A stretch of 64,000 nucleotides of DNA from Rhabdothermincola sp037478855 (GTDB lineage Bacteria > Actinomycetota > Acidimicrobiia > Acidimicrobiales > Acidimicrobilacustridaceae), in the NCBI GenBank assembly GCA_037478855.1, contig JBBFLY010000001.1, positions 47,904 through 111,903 of the forward strand, read 5' to 3'. Shown in pieces: positions 25,470 to 33,778 of the stretch; position 1 is the stretch's first letter, and each line of letters begins with the position of its first letter. The notes beneath the pieces were generated by a model. It made no database searches and was not told the origin of the DNA. It saw only the letters and a program-made list of their open reading frames with translations. Made by a program: the position numbers and the translations under genes.

Positions 25470-26699
25470 GTGGAGCTGGCCCTGCTCCGCCCCGTCCTCG
25501 AGACGGCGGTGGTCGTGGCCCGAGCGGGGGAGGTGGCCACGCCCCGGGTGCCTTCGCCACCGCAGCTCCGCCGGTTCTTCCGGTTCGCCAAGCTCCCGGA
25601 CGCCGCACTGCAGGTCGTATGGCGGGTTCTGGAGGCGGACGAGGCGCTGCGGTCGCGCGTCCGGGACGTGGTGGCGGCAGAGCGGGATCTGGTGGGGGAG
25701 GCCGGCTGGCTCTTCGTCGACCGCCCGCAGGGCTGGGAGCAGGCGTTCGCCGCCATCGTCGCCGCGGCAGGCGAGGACGCCTCGGCGGTGGCCAGGCGGC
25801 GGTTGGAGCGTGAGCTCGAGCGGCAGAGGCGGGTGAGCGCGAAGGCACAGGAGGCCCGCACCCGCGCCGAGCGGACGACTCGTGCTCTCGAGGAGCAGCT
25901 GGCTCGCGAGCGGACCGCCCGCCAAGCCGCGCAGCGGCGACTCGCGGATGCCGAGTCGCTCGCCGCGTCGCTTCGCCAGGAACGGGCGGACGCGGTGCGC
26001 GAGCTCAAGGCGCTCGAGGAGCGCTTCGCCCGGCGGACCGCGCAGCTGCGCGAGACCGAGGCTCGGCTGGCCGAGCTCGAGCGCGGCCTGGCCGAGGAGC
26101 GTGGGCAGCGGCTCGCGCTCGAGCGCGAGCTGGCGGAGGCCGCGGTCCGCATCGACGACCTGCAGCGGGCGCTGCTCGCCGGACAGGTCGACCCGCCCAA
26201 GGGGCACCAGCGTCCCCCGCGCCCCGCGAGCGCTCCCGGCGAGCGGCTGCGACGGACCCCCACCCGTCTGCCGGCCGGCGTGCTCGACGACTCGGTGGAG
26301 GCGGCCGAGTTCCTGCTCCGCCGCCCTGGCGCGGTGGTGCTGGTGGACGGCTACAACGTGGCGTTGCGCCGCTGGCCGGATCTTCCGCTCGGCGCTCAGC
26401 GCGATCGGCTGGTCGATGTGCTGGACGTGATCGGCGCCTGCACGGGGGCTTCGCCCGTCGTGATCTTCGACGGCGATGCCGTCGGCACCTTCGGTGTCGG
26501 GGCGCGGGCCCGCCAGGTGCAGGTCCGCTTCTCCCCGGCGGGCGTGGAGGCCGATGACGTGATCATCGAGCTGGTCGACGCGTACCCGCTCGACCGTCCG
26601 GTCGTGGTGGTCTCCGATGACCGGCGCGTCCGTGTCGGGGCTCGCCGGCGGGGAGCCGACGTGGTCAGCGTCGACCAGTTGCTCGCGCTGCTGCCCTGA
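25470..26699 (+). CDS. NYN (PIN-like) domain RNA-binding/nuclease protein with long coiled coil
   Basis: A 409-residue protein in three parts: an N-terminal helical region (1-110, with RRFFRFAKLPDAAL), a long charged coiled coil (about 110-235), and a C-terminal NYN/YacP-like PIN-fold domain (about 280-409). The nuclease-type acidic residues are present: VVLVDGYNVAL, VVIFDGDAVG, GVEADDVIIELVD and VVVSDDRRVR. The GTG 25470 is the first start after the zinc-ribbon stop. It probably acts in RNA degradation or processing. The coiled coil suggests dimerisation or a scaffold role. Confidence 0.82.
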   Translation: MELALLRPVLETAVVVARAGEVATPRVPSPPQLRRFFRFAKLPDAALQVVWRVLEADEALRSRVRDVVAAERDLVGEAGWLFVDRPQGWEQAFAAIVAAAGEDASAVARRRLERELERQRRVSAKAQEARTRAERTTRALEEQLARERTARQAAQRRLADAESLAASLRQERADAVRELKALEERFARRTAQLRETEARLAELERGLAEERGQRLALERELAEAAVRIDDLQRALLAGQVDPPKGHQRPPRPASAPGERLRRTPTRLPAGVLDDSVEAAEFLLRRPGAVVLVDGYNVALRRWPDLPLGAQRDRLVDVLDVIGACTGASPVVIFDGDAVGTFGVGARARQVQVRFSPAGVEADDVIIELVDAYPLDRPVVVVSDDRRVRVGARRRGADVVSVDQLLALLP

Positions 26700-26752
26700 G
26701 CGCGCTGCCGGCGCGGCCGGCCGGTCGCCCCGATCGTGTCCCACCTCCTTCG

Positions 26753-26758
26753 TACGAT
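26753..26758 (+). promoter_or_regulatory. -10-like TACGAT before the 66-residue Cys-rich gene
   Basis: Ends six bases before ATG 26765, with no ribosome site in between. Confidence 0.5.
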
Positions 26759-26764
26759 CGCCGC

Positions 26765-26965
26765 ATGGGCGATCTGGTCCGCATCGACTGTGACGAGTGC
26801 GTCATGCAGCACACCCGGGTGTGCGCCGACTGTGTGGTCACGTTCCTGTGCAACCGGGAGCACGACGACGCGGTGGTGGTGGCGGTGTCGGAGGTACGGG
26901 CATTGCGCCTGCTCTCCGACGTGGGGCTCGCCCCACGGCTGCGCCACCGGAGACGCCCGGCCTGA
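26765..26965 (+). CDS. Small Cys-rich protein of unknown function
   Basis: A 66-residue protein with two closely spaced CxxC pairs and a fifth Cys: C9-x2-C12, C20-x2-C23, C29. This suggests a zinc or Fe-S site in the first half. The second half is a helix ending in a basic RLRHRRRPA. No family recognised. It has its own TACGAT promoter element. It lies 18 bases before queG, which has another promoter hexamer inside the gap. Confidence 0.65.
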   Translation: MGDLVRIDCDECVMQHTRVCADCVVTFLCNREHDDAVVVAVSEVRALRLLSDVGLAPRLRHRRRPA

Positions 26966-26969
26966 CCCG

Positions 26970-26975
26970 TACGAT
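26970..26975 (+). promoter_or_regulatory. -10-like TACGAT before queG
   Basis: Ends eight bases before GTG 26984; same hexamer as the two preceding promoters. Confidence 0.5.
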
Positions 26976-26983
26976 GAGCAGCC

Positions 26984-28042
26984 GTGCTGTCCCGTGCCTA
27001 TGTCGATGAGCTGTGTGCGACGGGCATCGAAGCCGGTCTCACCAGGGTGGGCGTGGCCTCGGCCGATCCCTTCGACGACGTGCGGGCCGTGCTCGAGCAG
27101 CGCAAGGCGGCCGGCCTGCACGGGGGCATGCAGTTCACCTACCGCAACCCGGCTCGCTCGACCGATCCAGCTCGGGCCCTGTCCGGGGCCCGCTCGATCG
27201 TCGTGGGAGCCCGCTCCTATCCGGCTCGGCTCGTCGCCGGACCGATCGGCTCCGACACCGGCGTGCCCCCGCGGCCGGTTGCCCGGGTCGCCCGCTACGC
27301 CACCGACGATCACTACCGGCTCCTGCGCGATGGGCTCCACGCCATCGCCGCCCGCCTGCAGGCCGATGGCTGGCGCGCTCGGGTGCTCGCGGACGACAAC
27401 GCGCTCGTCGACCGGGCGGCGGCCCACCGCGCCGGGCTGGGCTGGTACGGCAAGAACGCCAACCTGCTCCTCCCCGGCATCGGCAGCCTGGTGGTTCTCG
27501 GTGCCGTGCTCACCGACGCCGAGCTGCCGGCGACCGCCCAACCCGCCGCCGACGGCTGCGGCCCCTGTCGCCGCTGCCTCGACAGCTGTCCCACCGGCGC
27601 CATCGTCACCCCCGGCATCGTGGACGCCCGCCGGTGCCTGGCGTGGCTCCTCCAAGCGGAGGGTGACTTCCCCGAGGAGCATCGCGAGGCGCTCGGTGAC
27701 CGGATCTACGGCTGTGACGACTGCCAGGAGGTGTGCCCGCCGAACCGCGGAGCGCTGCGTGACGGCCCACCCGTGCGGGGTGGGACGGTCGAGCTGATCG
27801 AGATGCTCACCCTCGACGACGACCAGCTCCTGGCCCGGTTCGGCCGCTGGTACATCCCGCGGCGCGATCCGCGCTACCTGCGCCGCAACGCGCTGGTCGT
27901 GCTCGGCAACGTCGGCGACGTCTCGCAGCAGGAGGTGCTGGCAGCGGTCAGGCGGTACCTGCACGGCGACGATCCGATGCTGCGTCGTCACGCCGCCTGG
28001 GCGGCTGGCCGTCTCGGGCTCGTGGCGGAGGCGACCGCGTGA
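26984..28042 (+). CDS. queG: Epoxyqueuosine reductase QueG
   Basis: QueG reduces epoxyqueuosine to queuosine in tRNA using cobalamin and two [4Fe-4S] clusters. The 352-residue protein has the QueG N-terminal region (LTRVGVASADPF, ADDNALVDRAAAHRAGLGWYGKN cut short: motif AGLGWYGKN). The ferredoxin motifs are CGPCRRCLDSCPTGAI and CDDCQEVCPPN, followed by HEAT-like repeats at the C-terminus (RYLRRNALVVLGNVGD). It starts at GTG 26984 after TACGAT. It overlaps the glycosyltransferase by four bases. It depends on the cofactor made by the operon at the start of the window. Confidence 0.93.
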   Translation: MLSRAYVDELCATGIEAGLTRVGVASADPFDDVRAVLEQRKAAGLHGGMQFTYRNPARSTDPARALSGARSIVVGARSYPARLVAGPIGSDTGVPPRPVARVARYATDDHYRLLRDGLHAIAARLQADGWRARVLADDNALVDRAAAHRAGLGWYGKNANLLLPGIGSLVVLGAVLTDAELPATAQPAADGCGPCRRCLDSCPTGAIVTPGIVDARRCLAWLLQAEGDFPEEHREALGDRIYGCDDCQEVCPPNRGALRDGPPVRGGTVELIEMLTLDDDQLLARFGRWYIPRRDPRYLRRNALVVLGNVGDVSQQEVLAAVRRYLHGDDPMLRRHAAWAAGRLGLVAEATA

Positions 28043-29169
28043 TCCACCTGTTGGTCACCAACGACTTCCCCCCGAAGATCGGCGGCATCCAGTCCTACCT
28101 CTGGGAGCTGTGGCGGCGACTCGACCCCGAGCGCACCGTCGTGCTCACCACCGCCTACGAAGGTGCCGCCGAGTTCGACCGGGCACAGCCGATGCGCGTC
28201 GAGCGCGTGCCGTCCCGGATCCTCCTGCCCACACCGGGCCTGCGCCGGCGGGTCGAGGCACTGGCGGCGGAGGTGGGCGCCAAGCTGGTGCTCGTCGATC
28301 CCGCCTTTCCCCTCGGTGTGATCGGTCCGTCCCTCCGGCTGCCCTACGGCGTGGTCCTCCACGGGGCCGAGGTCACGATCCCGGGTCGGCTCCCGGGTTC
28401 ACGGGCGGTGCTGGGGCGCGTGCTGCGTGGCGCCAGCATCGTCATCGCCGCCGGCGGGTACCCCGCGGCGGAAGGTGAGCGGGCGGCCCGGCGCACGCTC
28501 CCGACGGTCATCGTCCCCCCGGGCGTCGATGGAGAGCGGTTCCACCCCCTCCCGCCGCAGCAGCGGCATCCGACCCGTCGGCGGTTCGGGCTCGAGGTCG
28601 ACCGGCCGCTGGTCGTGAGCGTGAGCCGCCTGGTGCCGCGCAAGGGCATGGACGTGCTCATCGAAGCCAGTGCGCTCCTCGCCGGGCAGGGCGTCGACCT
28701 GCAGGTCGCCATCGCCGGTGCCGGGCGTGATCGACCCCGCCTCGAGCGCCTGGTGCGCAGGACGGGAGCCCCGGTGGTGTTCGCGGGGCGCATCTCCGAT
28801 GACGACCTGCCGGCCTTCTACGGTTGCGCGGACGTGTTCGCCATGCTGTGCCGCGATCGCTGGCTGGGGCTCGAGCAGGAGGGGTTCGGCATCGTGTTCC
28901 TGGAGGCCGCCGCATGCGGCGTCCCCCAGATCGCCGGTCGTAGCGGCGGGTCGCACGAGGCCGTGGTGCATGGCCAGACAGGTCTCGTCGTCGACGACCC
29001 CACCTCCGTGGGCCAGGTGGCGGCGGCCGTGGCGGCGCTGGTGGGCGATCCCGCGGCACGGGAGGCGATGGGGGCCGCCGCCCGGGCGCGCGCGCTGACC
29101 ACCTTCTCCTACGACCGTCTGGCGGCGTCGCTGCAGCAGGCACTCGACGAGCGGACGGCGGCCCGGTGA
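28039..29169 (+). CDS. GT4 glycosyltransferase, PimB'-like mannosyltransferase
   Basis: A 376-residue GT-B glycosyltransferase. The N-terminal acceptor domain begins LVTNDFPPKIGGIQSYL, as in mycobacterial PimB'. The C-terminal donor domain has VSRLVPRKGMDVLIEA and the E-x7-E motif in QEGFGIVFLEAAACGVPQIA. PimB' adds the second mannose to phosphatidylinositol mannoside from GDP-mannose at the inner leaflet. The match in both domains is good, but the donor and acceptor cannot be proven. It overlaps queG and the downstream membrane protein by four bases each. Confidence 0.82.
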   Translation: MIHLLVTNDFPPKIGGIQSYLWELWRRLDPERTVVLTTAYEGAAEFDRAQPMRVERVPSRILLPTPGLRRRVEALAAEVGAKLVLVDPAFPLGVIGPSLRLPYGVVLHGAEVTIPGRLPGSRAVLGRVLRGASIVIAAGGYPAAEGERAARRTLPTVIVPPGVDGERFHPLPPQQRHPTRRRFGLEVDRPLVVSVSRLVPRKGMDVLIEASALLAGQGVDLQVAIAGAGRDRPRLERLVRRTGAPVVFAGRISDDDLPAFYGCADVFAMLCRDRWLGLEQEGFGIVFLEAAACGVPQIAGRSGGSHEAVVHGQTGLVVDDPTSVGQVAAAVAALVGDPAAREAMGAAARARALTTFSYDRLAASLQQALDERTAAR

Positions 29170-29588
29170 GCTCCGACCGGTTGGTGCGGGCGTCCTGGGT
29201 GGGAACGGGGCTCTACACGCTCGCCGCGCTGGTCGGCACCGTGTGGCTCGGGGCGGTCGCGGTCACCGTCATCGTGTCCCTGGTGCTCTTCGCCGTCGGC
29301 ACGATCGCCTTCCTCGCTGCGTACCTCACGGCGATCGGTCGCTCGCGCTACGACGCCATCGGCATGGGGGGGTTGTTCTTCCTCGCCGGGTCGGCCCCCC
29401 GGAGCGTTCGACGCTCGATGCTGCTGTCGTTCGTGCTCGAGGTCGTCGTCGCCTTCGTCACCGCCTCGATCCGCATCTACACCCCGGTGGCGTTCGGGCT
29501 GCTCGTCCCCATGTACGGGCTCGGACTGATGGGCCTTTGGGGAGCGCGGTTCGGCGAGTTCCCTCCACGTGAGGCGCCTGCCCGCTAG
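29166..29588 (+). CDS. Four-helix membrane protein of unknown function
   Basis: A 140-residue protein with about four membrane segments (residues 12-32, 34-55, 85-103, 108-126) and short basic loops. No family recognised. It is coupled to the PimB'-like gene through a GTGA overlap and may assist it at the membrane. A new promoter element begins just after its stop. Confidence 0.65.
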   Translation: MSSDRLVRASWVGTGLYTLAALVGTVWLGAVAVTVIVSLVLFAVGTIAFLAAYLTAIGRSRYDAIGMGGLFFLAGSAPRSVRRSMLLSFVLEVVVAFVTASIRIYTPVAFGLLVPMYGLGLMGLWGARFGEFPPREAPAR

Positions 29589-29603
29589 GGGAGCCACGTT
29601 CAG

Positions 29604-29609
29604 TATCCT
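29604..29609 (+). promoter_or_regulatory. -10-like TATCCT before the SRPBCC gene
   Basis: Ends seven bases before ATG 29617; no Shine-Dalgarno sequence. Confidence 0.5.
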
Positions 29610-29616
29610 CACGGCG

Positions 29617-30075
29617 ATGGGCGAGCAGGCGAGGGAACGGATCACGATCGACGCGCCGGTGCAACGATGCTTCGAGGTTCTCACCGACTTCGAGCGCTAC
29701 CCCGAGTGGGCGGGTGATCTGAAGGAGGCGAAGGTCCTCGAGCGTGATGCGCAGGGCCGCGCGCTCGTGGTCGAGTTCCGCGCCGCGGCCATGGGGCGCA
29801 GCACCACGTACCGCCTCCGCTACGACTACAGCCAGGCACCTCACCGGCTCGGCTGGCAGCTCGAGGAGGGTGACATCCAGCGTGAGCTCGACGGTGCCTA
29901 CACGCTCGAGCCGTCGGCGGACGATCCAGCGTCCACGGAGGTGGGCTACGAGCTCTCCGTGGACCTCATCATGCCGATCCCGGGGTTCGTCAAGCGGCGG
30001 GCGGAGGCTCGCATTCTCAAGACGGCGCTCGACGAGCTCAAAGCACGCATCGAGGGCCAGCGCGCCGAGCGCTGA
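29617..30075 (+). CDS. SRPBCC (polyketide cyclase/dehydrase-like) family protein
   Basis: A 152-residue START-fold protein. The domain begins ERITIDAPVQRCFEVLTDF, then ERYPEWAGDLKEA, and ends with the long C-terminal helix that lines a hydrophobic pocket. Such proteins bind lipids or aromatic ligands; no catalytic residues are diagnostic. ATG 29617 is chosen over upstream in-frame starts because of the TATCCT element seven bases before it. It is seven bases upstream of the ArsA-like gene, a pairing seen in other actinobacteria. Confidence 0.82.
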   Translation: MGEQARERITIDAPVQRCFEVLTDFERYPEWAGDLKEAKVLERDAQGRALVVEFRAAAMGRSTTYRLRYDYSQAPHRLGWQLEEGDIQRELDGAYTLEPSADDPASTEVGYELSVDLIMPIPGFVKRRAEARILKTALDELKARIEGQRAER

Positions 30076-30082
30076 CGCCGTC

Positions 30083-31246
30083 GTGCGGATCCTCCTGTTC
30101 ACCGGCAAGGGTGGCGTCGGCAAGACCTCGGCCGCCGCGGCGACCGCCCTTCGCTGTGCCGACGCCGGTGCCCGGACCCTCGTGCTGTCCACCGACCCGG
30201 CCCACTCACTGGCCGACTCCTTCGACGTTGCGCTCGGCTCGACGCCGACCCGGATCACCGCGACGCTCTCGGGGCAGCAGCTCGACGCACAAGAGCGGAT
30301 GGAGGAGCACTGGGGTGAGATCCAGAGCTACCTGGTCGAGGTGCTCAACTGGGCTGGCGCAGAGGGCATCGAGGCTGAGGAGCTGTCGGTCCCTCCCGGT
30401 CTGGACGAGCTGTTCAGCCTGAGCGACCTCAAGACCCACGCCGAGTCGGGCGAATGGGATGTCCTCGTCGTCGACTGCGCCCCGACCGCGGAGACCATCC
30501 GACTGCTGTCGCTGCCTGACATCCTCGAGTGGTACATGGAGCGTGTCTTCCCGATGGGGCGACGCCTCAACCGGCTCGTCGGACCGGTGCTGGCACGGGT
30601 GACCTCCATGCCGGTCGCCGGTGACGAGGTCTTCGGGGCCACCCGCCGCTTCTACGATCGGCTCGAGGGGGTGAAGAAGGTGCTGGCCGATCCAGCCGTC
30701 ACCTCCGTGCGGTTGGTCGTGAACCCCGAGCGCATGGTGGTGGCGGAGGCCAGGCGCACCTACACCTACCTGTCGCTGTTCGGCTACCACGTCGATGCGG
30801 TGATCGCGAACCGACTGCTCCCCGATGACCTCGAGGATCCCTTCTTCACTGGGTGGAAGGCGCTGCAGCAGGAGCACCTCGCCACCATCGAGGCTGGCTT
30901 CGCGCCGCTGCCGATCCTGCGGGCGGAGCTGGCGCCTGAGGAGCTCGTCGGCATCGAACGTCTCCGGCGCTTCGGAGAGGCGCTCTACCGCGATCTGGAT
31001 CCCACCGGGGTGCTGCACGCCGGTGAGCCGATGCGGGTCGAGACCACCGACGAGGGGTACGTGCTCGTGCAGGAGCTGCCCTTCGCGGACCGTGACGACC
31101 TGGAGCTGGGACGGCGTGGTGAGGAGCTGCTCGTCCGCGTCGGCCCATACCGGCGGGCGGTGATGCTGCCGGACTCCCTGCGCCGCCGGCCCGTGGTCGA
31201 CGCCTCACTGCGCGACGGCGTGCTGCGGGTAGCCTTCGCGCGGTGA
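30083..31246 (+). CDS. ArsA/Get3-like ATPase with C-terminal HSP20-like domain
   Basis: A 387-residue protein. The deviant Walker A is FTGKGGVGKTSAAAATAL, the switch motif is STDPAHSLADSFD, and VLVVDCAPTAETIRLL carries the ArsA-type DxAPT signature. The last 80 residues (VETTDEGYVLVQELPFADRD onward) form a beta-rich HSP20/CS-like domain found in actinobacterial homologues. No arsenic cysteine triad or ars genes are nearby, so a protein-targeting or chaperone-like role is more likely than arsenite export. The GTG 30083 start is the first after the SRPBCC stop. It overlaps the next gene by four bases. Confidence 0.85.
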   Translation: MRILLFTGKGGVGKTSAAAATALRCADAGARTLVLSTDPAHSLADSFDVALGSTPTRITATLSGQQLDAQERMEEHWGEIQSYLVEVLNWAGAEGIEAEELSVPPGLDELFSLSDLKTHAESGEWDVLVVDCAPTAETIRLLSLPDILEWYMERVFPMGRRLNRLVGPVLARVTSMPVAGDEVFGATRRFYDRLEGVKKVLADPAVTSVRLVVNPERMVVAEARRTYTYLSLFGYHVDAVIANRLLPDDLEDPFFTGWKALQQEHLATIEAGFAPLPILRAELAPEELVGIERLRRFGEALYRDLDPTGVLHAGEPMRVETTDEGYVLVQELPFADRDDLELGRRGEELLVRVGPYRRAVMLPDSLRRRPVVDASLRDGVLRVAFAR

Positions 31247-31500
31247 AGGACGAGCGGGCTGCTGAGGGCCTCGACCACCTCCAGGCGGCGGTGCGGGAGA
31301 TGATCGCCGCCGCTCGGGCCTTCCTCGATGTCGTCGAGGAGATGATCGACGATCGAGAGCAGGTCGCCTCGGTGGTGCAGGCGATGAGCTCGGCAGCCAG
31401 AGGCGCTGCCCGCGTGGCGCGCGGTCCTGCTGCGACGGCTCCCACGGGCCCGGACGACGACGGCTCCGATGACGGTGTCCAGCACATCAGGGTCTCCTGA
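31243..31500 (+). CDS. Small helical protein downstream of ArsA-like ATPase
   Basis: An 85-residue protein with an amphipathic helical core (GLDHLQAAVREMIAAARAFL and EEMIDDREQVASVV) and a disordered Gly/Asp tail. No family recognised. It is coupled to the ArsA-like gene by a GTGA overlap, so it probably works with it. Confidence 0.6.
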   Translation: MKDERAAEGLDHLQAAVREMIAAARAFLDVVEEMIDDREQVASVVQAMSSAARGAARVARGPAATAPTGPDDDGSDDGVQHIRVS

Positions 31501-31558
31501 CGGTACGACCCGGTGACAACGCTCAAACCCCCGCCCGATCCGGCCGATTGACACGACG

Positions 31559-33712
31559 ATGAGGCTCCTCCAGCTCAACCCGAACGGAAGCGAGGACTCC
31601 GCGCTCGACTTCCACCCGATGGTGACCGTGGTGACCGGCCTCGGTCCGAACGGTCGCGAGCTGGTGCTTCGAGCCGTCGCCGCTCTCCCGTCCGGCTCGG
31701 ATCCGGGCTGCGGCGGGCTCGTCGAGGCCCACGGCATCATGCTGGACCTCACCCCCGACACCCTCGCCATGCTGGACCTGGCGGCGGATGATCTCGACGT
31801 CCTGGTCCGACGCGCCGATCTGCCCACCGGCAACGGTCAGGCGGCGAGCGGATCCGCTGGTGGCGCCCGTGAGCCGGCCTCCAGGGCGGCGATCGAGTCG
31901 TTCATCGAGACCACCCCGGAGGGCCGGTTCCCGGAGCTCGACGCGGCCCGCCGGCGGCGGAACGAGGCACGTGAGGCGCTGGCCATCCTCCGGGAGGCCG
32001 TTGAGCGGACCCGTGCGGGCTACGAGGACGCGCGAGCGCGTCGCGAGCGCGTCGAAGCCGCGCTCACGCAGGCCCGAGCGGAGCTCGAAGGGGGCGCGCC
32101 CCCCTCGGTCGGCATGGCCGTCCAGGGCGACGCCGCGCTGCGACGCGCCGAGCTGGAGGAGCAGATCCGTCGCCTGCAGGGTGAGCTCGAGCGGATCGAG
32201 CGGGGGCTCGAGGAGCTCTCGAGCATCGACACCCGTCCGATCCAGGTGCTGCTCGACGCGATCCGTGATCCGGGGCCGGTCGAGTACGTCCCCTCGGAGC
32301 GGGCGGCAGAGCTCGCCGACGAGTTCGAGCGTCTCCAGGCCGAGGTGGCGGTGCTGGAGGAGGCGCTCGAAGCCCGGGGTCTCGGGCCGGCGTCGGGGAT
32401 GCAGCGGCTCGAGGAGGCGCGCGCCGAGCTCGACGCCGCCGAGCGGGCGATGGCGAAGCCGGAGCTGTCACCGGAGGACGTCGCAGAGCTCGAGGCTGCG
32501 CACGAGGAAGTGCTGGAGGCGGAGCGGAAGGCGTCGCGCTTCGGCAAACGGGGGCAGAAGCGGTTGGAGGAGGCGCTGGCGCGCCAGCAGGAGATCCTCG
32601 ACCGGGTGGGGTTCCCGACCTGGAGCGCCTACGTCATGGGTGCCAGCCTGCTGGCCATCGATCCGATCGCGGAGCAGCGGCTCGAGCGGGCGCGCTTCGA
32701 GCTTGAGGCAGCTGAGGCGCACTGGGCCGACATCACCGCCATGATCGAGGCCGATCCGGCGCACCGGGCGCTGCTCGATCGGCTCGAAGAGGTGTACCTG
32801 GAGGCCTATGACCTCCTCGGCGGCGAGGAGCCCGAGGACCTGGCCACGGCGTTGCGGGAGCTGAAGGTTCCCAAGCGCGAGATCACCATCGAAGAGCTGG
32901 TGGATGCGCTCGCGTACCAGCTCGAGCTGGTCGGGCTCGCGCTGCCACCCGAGCAGGTCACCGTGGACTACGTGACGGTCGTAGCCGACGCGTTCCTCGC
33001 GGAGGCGGCGGGCATCAACGAGCGCATCGAGGAGCTGCGGGGCGAGCGCCGTGCGGTCGAGGCCGAGCTGGCTCGCTGCACCGAGGAGCTCGAGCTGCTC
33101 GACGCAACCACCCCGAGCGGGGAGGTCATCGACCTCACCGACGACCTGGGGGCGCCGGAGCCGGTCGGTCCTGCGAGCGTCGAGCTCGCCGAGCTCGAAG
33201 CCGAGCTCGCGGCTGCCGCGGAGGACGAGCGCGACCATCTCGAGGCGCTCGAGGCACGGGAGGCCCTCGTCGATGCGGCGACCCAGGTGGAGGCGGTCGC
33301 GACGACCCGGCTGATGAAGCTGGCCGCCGATCTGATGGGCTCGGAGGAGCGGTCGGGCTCCGGCGAGGGCGGCCAGCGAGCGGGGTCATCGGTGAGCGAC
33401 CTGGACTTCGACGTCTCGGCAGTCGGGGCCGACGACGGGTCAGCCGTCCCTGAGGCGATCGAGTTCTACCTGCTCTCGCGCCTCGCGGCGCTGCGCAACA
33501 TCTCGTACGCGGGCTCGGTGCCCCTGGTCATCGACGACGCCCTGAGCGGCCTGCCGCCCGAGGCGGTCCGCTCGCTGCTGGGGAAGCTGGAGCGCATGGC
33601 CGAGAGCGTGCAGGTCATCTACCTCAGCGATGACCCGGTGGTGGTGGACTGGGCGAACGAGGTGGGCTTCCAGCGAGCCGCGGTGGTGAGCGCGCCCCCG
33701 GCGTTCGCCTGA
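31559..33712 (+). CDS. SMC/Rad50-like coiled-coil protein with degenerate P-loop
   Basis: A 717-residue protein built like an SMC-type ATPase. It has a short N-terminal half-domain, long charged coiled coils (about 120-330 and 480-600, with a helical middle), and a C-terminal half-domain with a Walker-B-like VPLVIDDALSGLP and a switch-like VQVIYLSDDPVVVDWA. The N-terminal P-loop reads VTGLGPNGRELVL: the Lys-Ser/Thr pair that holds the phosphates is replaced by Arg-Glu. The Walker B glutamate is Asp, and no ABC signature is visible. It may have lost ATP hydrolysis or use a partner. ATG 31559 follows the 85-residue gene by 58 bases. I do not recognise a named family. Confidence 0.72.
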   Translation: MRLLQLNPNGSEDSALDFHPMVTVVTGLGPNGRELVLRAVAALPSGSDPGCGGLVEAHGIMLDLTPDTLAMLDLAADDLDVLVRRADLPTGNGQAASGSAGGAREPASRAAIESFIETTPEGRFPELDAARRRRNEAREALAILREAVERTRAGYEDARARRERVEAALTQARAELEGGAPPSVGMAVQGDAALRRAELEEQIRRLQGELERIERGLEELSSIDTRPIQVLLDAIRDPGPVEYVPSERAAELADEFERLQAEVAVLEEALEARGLGPASGMQRLEEARAELDAAERAMAKPELSPEDVAELEAAHEEVLEAERKASRFGKRGQKRLEEALARQQEILDRVGFPTWSAYVMGASLLAIDPIAEQRLERARFELEAAEAHWADITAMIEADPAHRALLDRLEEVYLEAYDLLGGEEPEDLATALRELKVPKREITIEELVDALAYQLELVGLALPPEQVTVDYVTVVADAFLAEAAGINERIEELRGERRAVEAELARCTEELELLDATTPSGEVIDLTDDLGAPEPVGPASVELAELEAELAAAAEDERDHLEALEAREALVDAATQVEAVATTRLMKLAADLMGSEERSGSGEGGQRAGSSVSDLDFDVSAVGADDGSAVPEAIEFYLLSRLAALRNISYAGSVPLVIDDALSGLPPEAVRSLLGKLERMAESVQVIYLSDDPVVVDWANEVGFQRAAVVSAPPAFA

Positions 33713-33733
33713 CGCCGGCCCGGCTGCGGCGCG

Positions 33734-33772
33734 TACCATCGGTCACCCGATCTCATCGGTCCACTCCAGGAG
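33734..33772 (+). promoter_or_regulatory. Promoter element and strong ribosome site of the eRF1-like gene
   Basis: TACCAT (33734-33739) resembles a -10 box. A strong AGGAGGG lies at 33768-33774, just before GTG 33779, so this gene, unlike many neighbours, has a leader with a classical ribosome site. Confidence 0.45.
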
Positions 33773-33778
33773 GGTGCC

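Noticed and set aside
30083..31246. Arsenite-efflux ATPase
   Set aside because: No arsenite-binding cysteine triad and no arsB, arsC or arsR nearby; the architecture matches actinobacterial ArsA-like proteins with an HSP20-like tail.
31548..31553. TTGACA immediately before the SMC-like ATG as a -35 box
   Set aside because: A -10 box would have to lie inside the gene and none is seen; chance match.
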